From the NCBI GenBank assembly GCA_029931535.1, contig JAQPZY010001670.1:5480501-5544500 (forward strand): 64,000 bases of DNA, given 5' to 3'. The stretch is from Margaritifera margaritifera. Taxonomy: Eukaryota; Mollusca; Bivalvia; Unionida; Margaritiferidae. The notes beneath the pieces are model-generated. The model saw only the letters and a program-made list of their open reading frames with translations. It was not told the DNA's origin and searched no databases. Shown here one piece after another: positions 1 to 12,800 of the stretch; the first letter of the stretch is position 1; each line of letters opens with the position of its first letter. The position numbers and the translations under genes are program-made.

Positions 1-420
1 TGTCATTGGTAAATATCCTGAACATATGTTTATAAAAGTTGAAATGCTGTGTAATAAAGTATTTCATTATCATCAGTATGGAAAAAAAAAAGATCAGCAT
101 CACGAAGGGATTTGAAAAACACAGCTGTGTTAACAACAACAAAAAAGAAATAAGGCATCTGATTGACAGTAATTAGTATTACATTGTACAGATAAGCTGC
201 CTGTGTTTGTTGAACACTGACTACAGTAATTAACCCAATTAGTCAGACCCTCCAATTTTCCAGACACCATATTGTCAAAATTTGTAATAAGTTTAAATGG
301 TACAAAAATTGTCAGGATGCTAAGAAAATATTTTTTTAAAAAAAAGCCAACCAAAAAGAAACAAATCACGTTGGAACGTAAACTAAGGTATGTAGTATCT
401 GTACTCAAAAACTGGTAGTG

Positions 421-1165
421 TTGCACATATGATCTTAAGGGCAGGGTACTCTGTGTCCCCCACAATCCAGATTTGGGGGACATTCAACATTTTAGAGGGA
501 CAAAGGAAGATAATAATACATAAATGCACTGATAGTGCTATAAAAATAATCTTATTTGCTTCGACTGTTTTGCCACCTTAACTTTGTGGACTGCACTATA
601 CTATCATATTTTCCTTGGATACTTATATTATTGCAATTAAACTTTTATCATGTACTGAAGTAATGTTTGAATATCTGGTTAACCTGAAATGAGCTGCACC
701 ATGGAATTTTCCGTTCTGGATCTTGCTCTCATTTAACTTTAGCGTACACATTATCTACGAGCATTTATGATAATAAATACCTATATTATCTAAATTACTT
801 TTCTTTTCATACTAACAAATGATTAATCAAATGACAAATTGTGTATTTGCTTAAATTTTTTCTCTTTTGCTATTATTTCAATCTCAAAATAAATTAAATA
901 TTCCTTGCCGTAGGGGCGATTTTAACATTGAAAATATGTTACACCAACGGCTGTTAAACACTTTATATTGCAACTCTGCTGAAATTCATTGCCATCTTAC
1001 AGTTTTTATCACCTTTCATGACTTTGGCCATTGCCAGTGCCAACAGAGACAAGGATGGACATCCACTAATGAAAAGTTTTAAGTGCATTTTTCAAATTTT
1101 TTCTGGCGAAAAGTGCGCCCCAGGGTCAAGATTTGGGGGACACGGGACAAAAATGTGCAACACTG
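421..1165. mobile_element. hAT-like non-autonomous element (terminal inverted repeats)
   Basis: The left end begins AGTGTTGCACAT and the right end is its inverse, ATGTGCAACACT. Just inside each end is a related 'gtcccc...atttggggga' segment. Flanking 8-mers are aaactggt on the left and gaactggt on the right, a 7/8 match, as an 8-bp target duplication of the hAT type would leave. The homologous block at 22445 lacks this insertion. No transposase is seen inside. Confidence 0.55.
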
Positions 1166-2077
1166 AACTGGTGATTGAATAGTCAACCCTTAGGCCATGA
1201 AACCACTTTGATTACCCTAATTATCAGGTGGATTAACCGAAGTTGTTGTCAGTAGGCAGCAATAAAAACAGCTGACATGCTTCACAACTTGTGATCAAGC
1301 AGATCCGTAAACAAAGTGTTAAAGGTAATGATAAAGGAAATAGAACCTTTCATCCTCGGACAGTCGGCAGAATTAATTAATGAATCACTTACACAATTGT
1401 TAATCAGTGGTTATCAGCATTACATTGAGCCTAGATATGATTGCAGGGTTCTTTTATATTTACTGCTGGAGAGTGTACAGAGGGAGACAAAGCAGTCATG
1501 CGTTTCAATTCTATTCTCACTAAAATGGAATAAATTGTGTGAAATAAAAGTATTTAAATATATATACAGGTTATCATATTTTTTTCCCTTTCCCAGTAAA
1601 CTAAACTAGGTTTACATTTATTTCTGATAAAGCAGTCAACATCTCTGACATGCAAGCTTCACCAGTTCTTGTAGTCTCGGTTTTATTCACAGGCATATTT
1701 CCCTTGGTAACCTCATTTTTGATGTAGTCAGTTCAGTCTTCATGCTTATAATTCAGATAATAGTGTTGCCCAGTTAAATTCCTGAACCAGTCTACTGTAT
1801 TTTCACACATATACCATGCCCACGTGTATAACCTGCCCACGCATATACCCCCGCAGAAATTCACTAATCGTAAAAGAATATTTAGTATACCCAGCCACAC
1901 ACTTATACCCTGCACAAACCCTAATATAATCTCACATGAACGAACCACGTGTGCTAAGAGCCAGTGACAAAGCATGAAGACCACATGTCCAGATCGAAAC
2001 CCGTTCCAGTGTCTGGTCATAAAATTCATATGACTGTTTAAGCTGCAGTATGACACCTATCAGATGGACTTAGGCTT

Positions 2078-2153
2078 TACACCTGTGACACTTCATCAAT
2101 CTATGTTAATTGGCATACACCTGTGACACTTCATCAATCTATGTTAATTGGCA
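2078..2153. repeat. Two-copy 38-bp tandem repeat
   Basis: Two nearly identical adjacent 38-bp units contain 'cctgtgacacttcatcaatc'. No coding role is visible. Confidence 0.85.
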
Positions 2154-3691
2154 GAGTTCACTGGTTTGATGGTCGTACAATACTTTATTACTAATTCACA
2201 TGATGTCATAAGATACAATATACCTTCCAGGGGTTCTATACATGAGTGGTTGTATTATCTTTTATTACTATAATTTAGACTTCTATACCATTGTAAAAAT
2301 GCAATAGTGGGTTTGAAAAATGATAGGTTGTGTTGAAGTCTTGTATTTAGATTCGTATATAAGCATACTGAAAGCTGTTGCACTTGATGGCGTCCATTCA
2401 TTATCAAGCGGTGTATAATTCCAAAATGAGGCCAAGTACTAATATGAATATGTTATAAGCGACCCAACCGAATGTCTCATTGAGCACATAAGCAACCAAA
2501 CACGGAAGTGGGAGAGATTGAGTTTCATAATGCCTTTATCGCCTATTTTTTTCTTGATTTTTTGCATAAAAAAATCATTTTCTGAATGGCAGAAACAGCG
2601 GAGTTTTTCATGTTTCAATCGAAGCTCTGAGATTTCTCGGAAAATGGCTACATTCTGGGAGTTGCTCTGATGAAATCGGAGGAGTTAGCATATCTGGTAT
2701 TGCACCAAGAGCATCACAAGTCAAATGCTATTGGTTTATAATCATAGCACATTAATACGAACATGTTATTGAAGGCAGTGGTGTGACCATTCACAGAATT
2801 ATTAAAAATTATATCTGTATAAATTTTTAAAAAAAGAACTGATATAGTCTGCCCACCAAGATACACCACATGGGGTGTGTGGGATATGTAAAATCCTGTA
2901 TAACCTGTCATATATATGCGTGAAAATATGGCAAGTGTGTTAGCTCCATCACATATTTAGGGCAGTGATTGCCATATTTGGAGTTTTAGTGTCAAGATCG
3001 CATCAAGGATTTTATTCAGGAAGAAAAGATTATGTTGTTAAAGACAATCTTTATGTTATGAAGCAATATCGATGTTAAAACTGGGTCACATTTGTACACA
3101 CCCAGACTTACCACAGAAGTACATGTACTTGATGAACCGACTGTGATAGTTTTATTTAAAAAAAAACAACCACCAGAAAAGCAAGTAGAATTCTTTATTT
3201 GTAAAAGATAATTGAAACATTACCATGCAGGTGTTCTTTATTGGCAAAAAAGGATATAATGCAACCTGGTTTATCTATCTAGATGTTCTACTTGCCGGGC
3301 TCATCGATACACAATTTTTGACAATAAAAATATTAATTTTCCCAGACATTATTTATGAAAATCGATAATTTTCATTAGTACACTAAATATCCAGAAAGTG
3401 GGTCAGTCGCAGTAGCTACTTATTATGTAGACAGAATTTCATGTCATCTTGCTATTAGTATTAATAAAGTAGTGTCAGTAATGTTATGTGCTTAAGTAAT
3501 CATCTTATGTTTCCTGCCTCTCCAAAGACAGCCATATATGGCTTTTGTAGCAGGAAGAGTAAAATATATTAACTGCTCCAGAAATTTTACAAGAGCTAAT
3601 TTTATTTAGAAGCAGATGAGCAGCAAGTTTACTTGGAATTTTTAAAAAAAAATGTTCATGTTAGAATTAACAAGACATTTTATCTTTTCAG

Positions 3692-3865
3692 AAATAACAA
3701 GCTTGGTGAATGACATGCATGCATGTGCAGACAAAATAATTGACCTATTTGGAGGTGGTGGAGGTCAGGGTGGATCGGATAGTCATCAGATGGACAGAAG
3801 TCTGATAGATAATCCAGCCAAACTGTGCTATGTAGTCAAACAGGCAGTCAGAGAGGGAGCAGTTG
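3692..3865 (+). CDS. Exon 1 of the BTB gene (first visible)
   Basis: The acceptor is ttatcttttcag and the donor is G|gtaggt. The exon is 174 nt, entering with two bases of a split codon and leaving with one. It encodes a helical start (EITSLVNDMHACADKIIDLF), a glycine-rich linker (GGGGGQGG) and a second helix (NPAKLCYVVKQAVREGAV). Because it enters mid-codon, at least one upstream coding exon must exist. The joined codon with exon 2 is GCA (Ala). Confidence 0.85.
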
Positions 3866-6800
3866 GTAGGTTATAAAATGGAGAAATACAGAAATCTATT
3901 TCACTAATTACCGTATATGTACTCATGCATAATCCGGGTCCAAATGCAAACGTCATAGACCCTGATCTGCCATCACATAATGAACCAGTAGATCAGGGTC
4001 TATGATGTTTGTTCTACTGATTAGTCCTTACAAACTGCATAGACCCAGATCTGCTGGTGCATTATGCAACGACAGATCTGGGTCTATGCAGTTTGCAATT
4101 GGTATGGGATTATACGCGAGTATATACAGTACAAACTATATTATCCAGAAAAAAAATATCTTGTAGGAGATTAATGACCTCTTCTTATTATGTTAGAAGG
4201 AATAGAGTGCTGTGCAAAGTGTATCTTGATGGCAAACACTACATCATATTCTGTTGAGTTAGTTTAAAAACTGTGATCACCTGAAAATGTGGCAAAGAAC
4301 ATGGCACCATGAGCAATAAAACTCAAAAGTGTCACCTGTATTCGTCTTTACTAATGTCATTCTCAATAATATGGCCAACATTCATTGAGTGAAAGGTGGA
4401 AAAATTAATTATCACCCTTTTTATTTTCAATATTAGATAATTGTCTCAACTATCACCACTAAAATCTTTGGTAACAGAAGTTATATGTAAATAGCAGCAA
4501 GAGGGGTGAAATATCTCAACATTTATAAGTCAAGTGTGTTTTTACTTTCTGGCACATAAATATAAATGTAATAAACACGAACTTGTCATGTTTTACTGAA
4601 CATGAATCATGAGAGCAAAGTTTTAGCTGAACTTAATGATTTGGAAACTAATTATCAACATTATATTTAAGTTGTTTTACTTTTGTGATACTTGATATAT
4701 GTGATAAATAAAATATGAAAGCCTTTAGTAACAGAGTTCCTCAGTTTACATTAAAGAAATATACTTATTTTATTTCTGCACCATTAGTTTCCCAAAAAAT
4801 ATGTTTAAAGAGCTCCTTCTTTCAAGACATGGATGTTAACATGTTGGCAGTTGGCCAAGATATTTGTATGTGGAATTTGATTTTTTTTTAGCAACATTTA
4901 ACTTACTTCAAAAACAGCAACTATTAACTTGAATTGACAAACTTTTATAGCATTATTATGATAAGTCACGTTTGAGAAATAATGGAGCCTGTCTCTCTAA
5001 ATCATGCTTCAAAATTGATCATATCCCCACAGAGAGTTAAACTATCTGTAAACATTGAGATATTATACAAGAATCTTACTGTGATACCCAATCTATTAGT
5101 CATTCCATCCATCTGTACATATGTGATTGCCCAGTCTAATGGTCATTCCATCAATCTGTACATCTATGATTGCTCAATCTAATGGTCATTCCATCCATCT
5201 GTACACCTGTGATTGCCCAATCTATTGGTCATTCCATCCATCTGTAAATATGTGATTCCCCAATCTAATGGCCATTCTATCCATCTGTACATCTGTGATT
5301 GCCCAATCTATTGGTCATTCCATTCATCTGTACATCTGTGATTGCCTAATCTATTGATCATTCCATCCATCTGTACATCTGTGATTGTCCAGTCTATTGG
5401 TCATTCCATCCATCTGTACATATGTGATTGTTCAGTCTATTGGTCATTCCATACATCTGTTTGATACATATTTTTGTCCTATGTTTATTACTTTGGTCTA
5501 AGAAAGGAAAAAAAAGTGTTGCGCACTTTTAAACCATCTATTGGACACTGCAAGGAGTGCAATGTACAATACTCTATCAGCAAGATATATCATAGCATAC
5601 ATTATAATTGTTAAAACTGCAGAAAGGCAACAAAAACAATTCATATGACTATTGTATTGTGCAATCTTCAATTTTACTTACTTTGAAACTTATTGACTTT
5701 GGGAAAGGAAAAACAAAAGAACAAGATTAACATGTTAACATCCATTACCATACTTTTTTTTCAAAAAGATCGATTGTATGGCTAAGTCAATGCTCTTTGT
5801 GGTCAATTTATAATCATGCAAAATGTACAGTTAGGGTGATCTTGTGGAATTATTTTGAGTACATCAGTATGTGTATTATTATATTTTTGCTTTTGAATTC
5901 AACCATTACACGAATTTGCAAAAATTACAATAAAACTGCACAAAATCCAATAATTTTTTAAAAAATTTGTTATGTGGGCAACTGATTTTAACATTTCTCT
6001 TTTGAATATATTCCCTGATCACAATAACATTAGGAAAATAAACTCTGATACCTCCTGAATTCAGCCCTCCCCAAAATAGGACGAAATTCGTCTTTTCTGT
6101 CTATATACCATATAGGCAAAGGGAAGAAACTCTTTCCCATTACCTCCACTTAACACCTCTAGGTGACTAACCATCAAGAAGATGTTTACCAGGTTTAAGC
6201 CTTTGCTATGCACTATCAACATAGTACTGCAAGGCCTCCTGAAACCCTTGAATATCTTCATGATTTCAACCTATCCATCCATAAAGTTGGTATAGTATTG
6301 CATATTAATATAATTGATACATGTTGCAACCATTATTTGTTAACCATTATTTTTTATTTTTGATCAGTATATTTATTTGGTTGTTTATTCGTGCACACTG
6401 CGTGTTTTTTTGGCATGTTTAAGTAACAAGTGTGGTTATTGTTATATATGAACACTTTCGAGTTATTTCTGATATTTTCGTTCTTGTCATTTCAGATTAG
6501 CAATGATGATGTTATGTGCCAAAGTTAATGAGGACATGCATGATACATGTCTCTCTTGCATAGAGTGTTCTTCCAGTGTTGTTATTATTATATGTAAACA
6601 TTTTCGGAATGTTATTTCTGATTTTTTTGCCGGTCTTATTTTTTCAGCTTAAGCAATTATTTTACATGCCAAAGTCAACAAGGACACACGTGATAAGTGC
6701 CTCAATTGTACTGCAGTGTATATGTGCAGTGGTCAGAAGGGATTTGGTCCATAGTTTTGTGAAAAATCTTGAAGAGTTGGATGAAGTCTTGGTCAACAGA

Positions 6801-9800
6801 AAGCAACATTACCGTAAATAATGGCTTGAATTTAGAGGGAGAGTGACCTCCCATATTTCAGCAGTCTAGTGGGTGTCAATCCTCCAGCATGTCTGAGCAT
6901 GATCTTTGGCCTGTAAGTCTGGGCACATGGGCTATTTGTCGGATTTTGATGATCTGAATTGCCATTCTTCCATTCTGTTTGCCACTGATTATATTTCCCA
7001 CTGGCCACTCAAGCCATTGCCAACCGTATCTGTTGACTGGAGACCAAAGTCAGTCACATTAATGTGCTGTGACTCATACCATCTGGCAATTCCGTGGTAT
7101 ATGGGGATCTTTTGAGTCAGTGTGTCTGTTTTGCTGCACTTTCTGAGGTAGCCATCTGGCCAACCATACCTGCTGACTGGTGACCGAAGATCTGTCACTT
7201 TGGCAAGCAGTGCCACATACCACTGTACAGTTCCATGGTATATGTAACCATATGGGGATCACTTTGGCCGATCCGTCTGTTTTGCTGCACATTCTGCACA
7301 TTTGATTTCAGAGCTGACTATCCAGATGACAACTCTGCATACTATCCAGCCAGAAAGAGAACAGACTATCCAGCTTGCTGTCCAGCACACTCTTTAACTG
7401 CCCTTACTGCAAGACAAGCCATGGCATTTGCCAATTCATCTGGCTTATCCGGTGGAGAGATAGTATGAGACACTTAAAGACAATGGCAGTGCCTTGTCCA
7501 TGCCATCAGGAATGTTCTACTGGGACATGGATGTAGTGCCTGATGAGGACTACCCCCACAGCAAGTGCAGGGATAACCTTGATGACTTGGTATACTCGGC
7601 TTCCACAATGGAATAGATGAAGTTAAGCTTTGAAGTGGATGTCGGGGGAATATATCATGTTGCTGACTTCCAAATGCCCACCACCGCTAACTGCGAGCCA
7701 AGCCTACATGGTGAAAGCTTTAGTAGACTTGGAAGATGAGGATGAACATCCCTTCTTCTGTCTACTGCCACAGTCAGCAAAGATAAAGGAAATCTCACTG
7801 TCTGTTGAATAAGATTAATGATCTGAAAAATACTAAGGCTTTCTTTTCAGAATGCCAGCTACGAGTGATGTTTCTGCTACACTGATATTGAACACCTTCA
7901 GAGAAATTTACCACTGAGCTTCCGACATTAGTTAAAAACATTGCAGCTGTGATGGTGATGACCTCGCTGTTTTATAAAGTGGATAAGAATGTTTTCTATG
8001 CCACCTCTAAGTTTGTCTGTAACATTGTGGCAACATCTGCCATGTTGGATTTAGCATCTCTAGTCATTTGTAGGCTTGCTGGAAAATCAGGTCACGATCA
8101 TGTATGGAGCCAACGACCAGAATTGCCAAGGTCATCAACATGGCTGTGCATCATTCAATGGCTAACACCCTGATGGCTTCAACTAACTTAGATTTAGTGA
8201 GATGTGTCTTCTCTCATCTTCACTCAAGCCACATCATTCCTTGGCTCATCAGGTTGCCGTTAATATTTGGTGGTAGAATAAAGGAGGAACAGAGACATGC
8301 AGCACAGATATTGCGTCTCCAGCTTGCCTTCGCTGCATGCATCGACATTCAGGCTGAATCAGTCTCAATCTCAATCGAGAGATGATCATTAGAAAAGTGA
8401 TAAGAGGTAGAATGCAGCTCAGCAACAACAGTTTCAACCTCAGCTGAATTTAAGGAGGCAGTTCAATACAGGGGAGAAGAAACAAGACTTGCCTTTCCCC
8501 AAGCCTCCCATCAACTGATTTTGACTTGCCACCCTGACTGCACCAGACAGCCTACTGGTTGATGCAAGACTCCTTCAATTTCACCAGTATTGGAATGAAC
8601 TATGTTTGCATAGTGAATGGGTGATCCCAAGTTGTTTTGGAGAGGCTTCTGATTTCATTTATCCAGCTCCATCCCATTTTGTCTTATTTTTTCATGATGA
8701 ACATGGTGTCAGATTGGGAAAATGCTGAAATTTTGCAGAAGGAGATCCAGGTTTTTCTAGTACCCAAAGCCAGTGGAAAACTTGGACCAGTCATAGACCT
8801 CAGCTGGCTCAGCTAGGTATATTGCCGCACTGAAGCTCAAAATTGAAATGGCATTGTGAATCAGGTTTTCCATTCAAAGGGATGAATTTGCGGTCAGTCT
8901 AGACTTAAACAATGCATATCTTCACATCCCTGTTCACCCAGCTTCACACAAGTTCCTTTTTGGGTTTTTTACCAAGGAAAAATATACCAATTTCATGTAC
9001 TCCAATTCAGTCTCAATATTAGTCCATGGGTATTCACAAAATTAAAAAAAAAAAACGAAATAATAAACTGCATACCCACTCTGTTTTTGTCAACTTTGTC
9101 AATGGAATATCAGGACGACTTCCTCTAAAAACACAGAGTAAGTTCAATTTTTGTGAAGGGCAGGAATGATCTTCTGTCCTTTTTAGGCCATTCATGCTTT
9201 ATAGTGAATGTGGAAAAGTCAGATCTCAACTCATCCCAGCATTTTGTCCACCTGGGCATGGAGTTTCTGACCAATTTTGATCTTGTCTGTCTCCCTCACG
9301 TATGTGTGGTGTGGATTATTGAACTCATGGAGTCGACTTCCAACAGGGAATGGATTTCACCGAGGTAGTTTTTGCAACTCCTTCATTTGCTCAATGTGGC
9401 AGTGGAGTTGATTCTTCTTGGCCACCTTTTCATGCACCCTTTGCAGATGGCTCTGCTGGGCCCAGTGGTGCCCATTTTCCAGTCGAACAAAGTAGTAGTA
9501 TTCCTGCATCAGTGGTGTAACAAATGTTGGCTTAAAGCAGGAATCCCTCCAGAAAATCCCCAACCAGAAGTTACGATATGTACAGACACCAGTTCAGGTG
9601 GTTGGGGAGCCCTCCTGTTGCCATTCTTCACCACAATAAGTGGCAAGTGGGGTCCGGAGGAGTTACCTCTTTGCATCACCTTCTGGAAATTAAGGCTATA
9701 GCCAATGTTTTTAATTTCCTGAAGGATCAACTCTATGGGAAATTAGTCCTTATCATGTCTAACAACTTGGTGGTGGGCGTGTTGACCTTCCTCCTCATAT

Positions 9801-12800
9801 GGAGAGGGGGGAACAAAATCATCCGATCAATGCATTCTGGTTTGGAAGTTTCTGTACTGGTGCTTCCAGCTAAGAATAACCATTCAGATCAGACACATCC
9901 TTGGCAGGCTTAATGCCCTTCTTGACTTGCTGTCAAAATAGGGCCAGATCCTGACCCTTCACACTGAGTGTTCCATTCATCAATTTGTCTTTCATCATAT
10001 TTTTGTGCTTTGGGGGTATCCAAATGTAGACCATTTTGCCACAAGGTGGAATAAAAAAATGCCCACCTTTATTTCCTGTCACACAGAGTGAGTGAGTTGC
10101 ATGACCATTCAATGGACCTGAACTCTCTCCATTTCAGATTGAATGGTTCAGTGGTCCTAAAGACACAACCAGGCTTTGTTGCCAAGAATAGGTTGTCCTC
10201 ATCAGACAGTCAAAGATTTGCTCTGCTTACCACAGTCAGCAGCAAGTGGGGGCTGGAAGAGAAAGCTGTAGTAAAAGCATTTAATTTCAGGAAGGCTCAA
10301 CTCTGCAGAAGGGTAGTCCTCATCATGTCAGACAGCTTGGTGGTCATGACCTACCTCCTCAAACCGGTGGTATTGAAATAACCGATATATGCATTCTGGT
10401 CTGGGACTTTCTGTACAGGTGCTCCCAGATCAGACATATTCCTGACAGGTTCAATGTCCTTGCCGACTCATGGTTTTCAAGGGGCCAGACCATTCACACT
10501 TGGTGGTCTGTTCATCCATCAGTCTTTCAGCATATTTGTTCACTTTGGTTGCATCCAGGGATAGACCTTTTTGTGACAAGGTGGAACCACAAACTACCCA
10601 TCTTTGTCTCCAGTCCTGTACCCAAAAGGCTGTGCCATGGACGAGCTATCAGTTGGTTGGGAAGAGTATGGGGGCTATGCCTACCTCCCAACTGTTCTGA
10701 TACTGTAAATAATGCAGAAAATGAGGTCAGAACTGCAAAGTGATTCAGGTGTAATGTCCTGGGTGAATGATCTGCTCGATCAAGTGAAAGATGTCCCCAG
10801 GAAAATCCTGGTGAGGCCCAACCTGCTCAAACAGTCACAGTTGCAGGTGTTTCATCCCAGCCCAGACTGGCTTCTCCATCACATCTGGCTTTTGTCAGGA
10901 GAGCCTTGTGTAAAAAGGAATTTAAACCTTAAGTCATGGAGAGAATCTTACGAGCTAGAAGGCCCTTCACTTTAAAGGCATACAATGTGAAGTACCTTGA
11001 TTCCGCAAACTTTTTTCTCAGGCTTATTGAGGAGAAAAAGTTAGCCCCTATTTCTGTCGAGGGCTACTGCTCCATGATCTTTGACACTTTCAGGCATCAT
11101 GGTAGAGAGGATATTGGTCTTGATAAGGATCTCAAACCTGTTGGCCAATTTTGACTTTGAATAGGCCCAAATTTCTCACCTGTTTCCTAAATGGAATCTT
11201 TCGTGGGTTTTGACATGGCTCAACTCAGATCAGTTCGAGTCTTTAACCAGTACCTCACTGTAGCCACTATCTTATAAAACATGTTTTCTGATAGCCTTAG
11301 CTTTGGCATGCAGGGTAAATGAGTTGCATGCTCTTTTGATGGACCCAAACTATCTTCAGTTCAGATCAGATGGATCCATGACCCTAATGACACAACCAGG
11401 CTTCATAGCTAAGAATTGGTTTCCCATCAGCAGGCAATCAAAGCGTGGTCATTCGTTTTCTCTCCTTGATTGATACATTGATAGAGATGATGATGCAAGA
11501 CCCATTCTATGCTCTAAAGCATTATTTGAAGCACACGGTGGAGAGTCATGGATATGACATCTCTTTCTTCTGGTGAAGGCTGGACAAGAGGATATAATCT
11601 CTCGAGCCATAGTGTCATGGTTGAAGTTGTTTATATGCTTGGCACATTCTAAAATCTCAAAAGATCAGATATGCCTCATGAAAATCTCAGCTCATGAGAC
11701 TAGAGCGATATCTGGAATCCTCGCATTTGATCAGAGACATAACAGAAGACATTGGGTGGCATGCACAGTCAACTTTCTCATGTTTTTATCTCTGAGATCT
11801 GTAGCATAGCAGAGATGAGAATTGAATCTGGTGGGTCCATTGGCTGTATCCCAGACAACTACAAAACCCAATGGACATAAGCATAGTTTAGTGTTTTTGC
11901 TGGATTCATCCAGATTTATCTCGATAAGAGAATGTCATTCTTTTCTCATCTATGTAAATGTCATTACGTGTTATGTGACTGTTGGTTGTGCTGTCCTCAT
12001 GTTAGGAGAGGGGTTTATGTTACATATAGGGAATTCAGCCATTCTTTCCTTTTTGGATGCCCCTCGTAGAGGCTGGATACTCCTGTATTTCCTCCTCCTA
12101 TTACTCATTCTCCTAATGTTAATGTGATCAGGGAATATATATGATAGAGATGGTAAATTGTTTTGTAAATTATTCTTAGAGAAACATAATTTACTAAAAA
12201 ATGTACTTCCTCGTAATATTAATTGACAGAAGTGGTGAAAGTTCTATAATACATTTTAGAAATTGCTCTGATGGCCAATTACATAGTGGCCATGGATGTT
12301 ATTGGTAATGGATGCTTGTGTTTCTTTTCTTTATTTCACCTTCCACAAGAATACATGCTTGTTGCAAATCATTGATGAGAAATGATAAATGCTACAGACA
12401 TTTTATAAAGTTACCAGAATTCTTGGAAGCTAATTGCTTAATGGACACAATGTGTAATAAATTACATTGAATATTTTTTTCCCTCGTGAAACATCCAGAA
12501 AGCTATAAATTTGTATAAGTTGTATTTAGCTTGCATGGGCTCAAATTAAATATAAAATTTCTGCATAGCTAATCATAAGATCTGCTTTATATGATTTAAT
12601 TTTTGTATAACAGATGTAGTACCTTTTTGGTGACATGATAAAGATGCAAGCCTTCATCACAGATGTGATGAGAAGACACCAAGAAGTTTTTTGATCATGG
12701 TCAGATCTGGAGAATTTTGGAGGGGAACTGAAATAAAAAATCTTTAAGCTAGAAGAAAACACATTTATTATTTTTCACATTGATAGTGGCAAAGGGGAAA

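Larger units (their letters stand above)
190..3400 (-). repeat. Left arm of a large inverted homologous pair
   Basis: Read on the minus strand, this block matches 20870-22660 of the plus strand in collinear order. 3400-2950 pairs with 20870-21330, 1760-1199 pairs with about 21400-21945, and 420-190 pairs with 22445-22660. Shared stretches include the segment around 1480-1530, with 'cagcagtaaatataaaaga' on its minus strand, against 21690-21712. The left block has extra sequence at 1760-2940 and at 421-1165. The right block has a foldback element and a SINE instead. The pair could be two copies of an unnamed transposon or an old inverted duplication. Similarity is partial, so both copies are old. 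Confidence 0.7.
1..3691. other. Region upstream of first recognised exon
   Basis: No convincing coding exon is seen here. Exon 1 at 3692 begins in the middle of a codon, so this stretch is either an intron whose 5' exon is to the left of the window, or it hides a short first exon ending with one coding base before GT. Most of it belongs to a decayed dispersed block in minus orientation (190-3400) with an embedded terminal-inverted-repeat element. The short open frames in it show no splice-compatible structure. Confidence 0.6.
6840..12200 (+). mobile_element. DIRS-like retrotransposon copy A (degenerate, rearranged)
   Basis: Gag-like sequence (about 7300-8480), reverse transcriptase (8730-9360), RNase H (from 9540) and a tyrosine recombinase (to 11860) occur in order, all crossed by stops and frameshifts. 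The order RT-RNase H-tyrosine recombinase is diagnostic of DIRS elements. The 3' end (about 12080-12200) shares 'ctcctaatgttaatgtgat' and 'atttactaaaaaat' with copies B and C. The leader near 7017-7290 contains an approximate tandem duplication. The left boundary is uncertain. Located in intron 1, sense to the host gene. Confidence 0.8.

Noticed and set aside
130..483. 117-residue minus-strand open frame
   Set aside because: It spans the boundary between a dispersed repeat and a transposon end; no recognisable domain.
1316..1609. 97-residue open frame as a possible upstream exon
   Set aside because: It lies inside the dispersed inverted block; the homologous sequence near 21600-21850 has no open frame, and I see no matching acceptor and donor with the phase needed by exon 1.
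2641..2790. ATG-containing text as a possible first exon of the BTB gene
   Set aside because: The first ATG frame stops after eight codons. The second has no good donor with the right phase.
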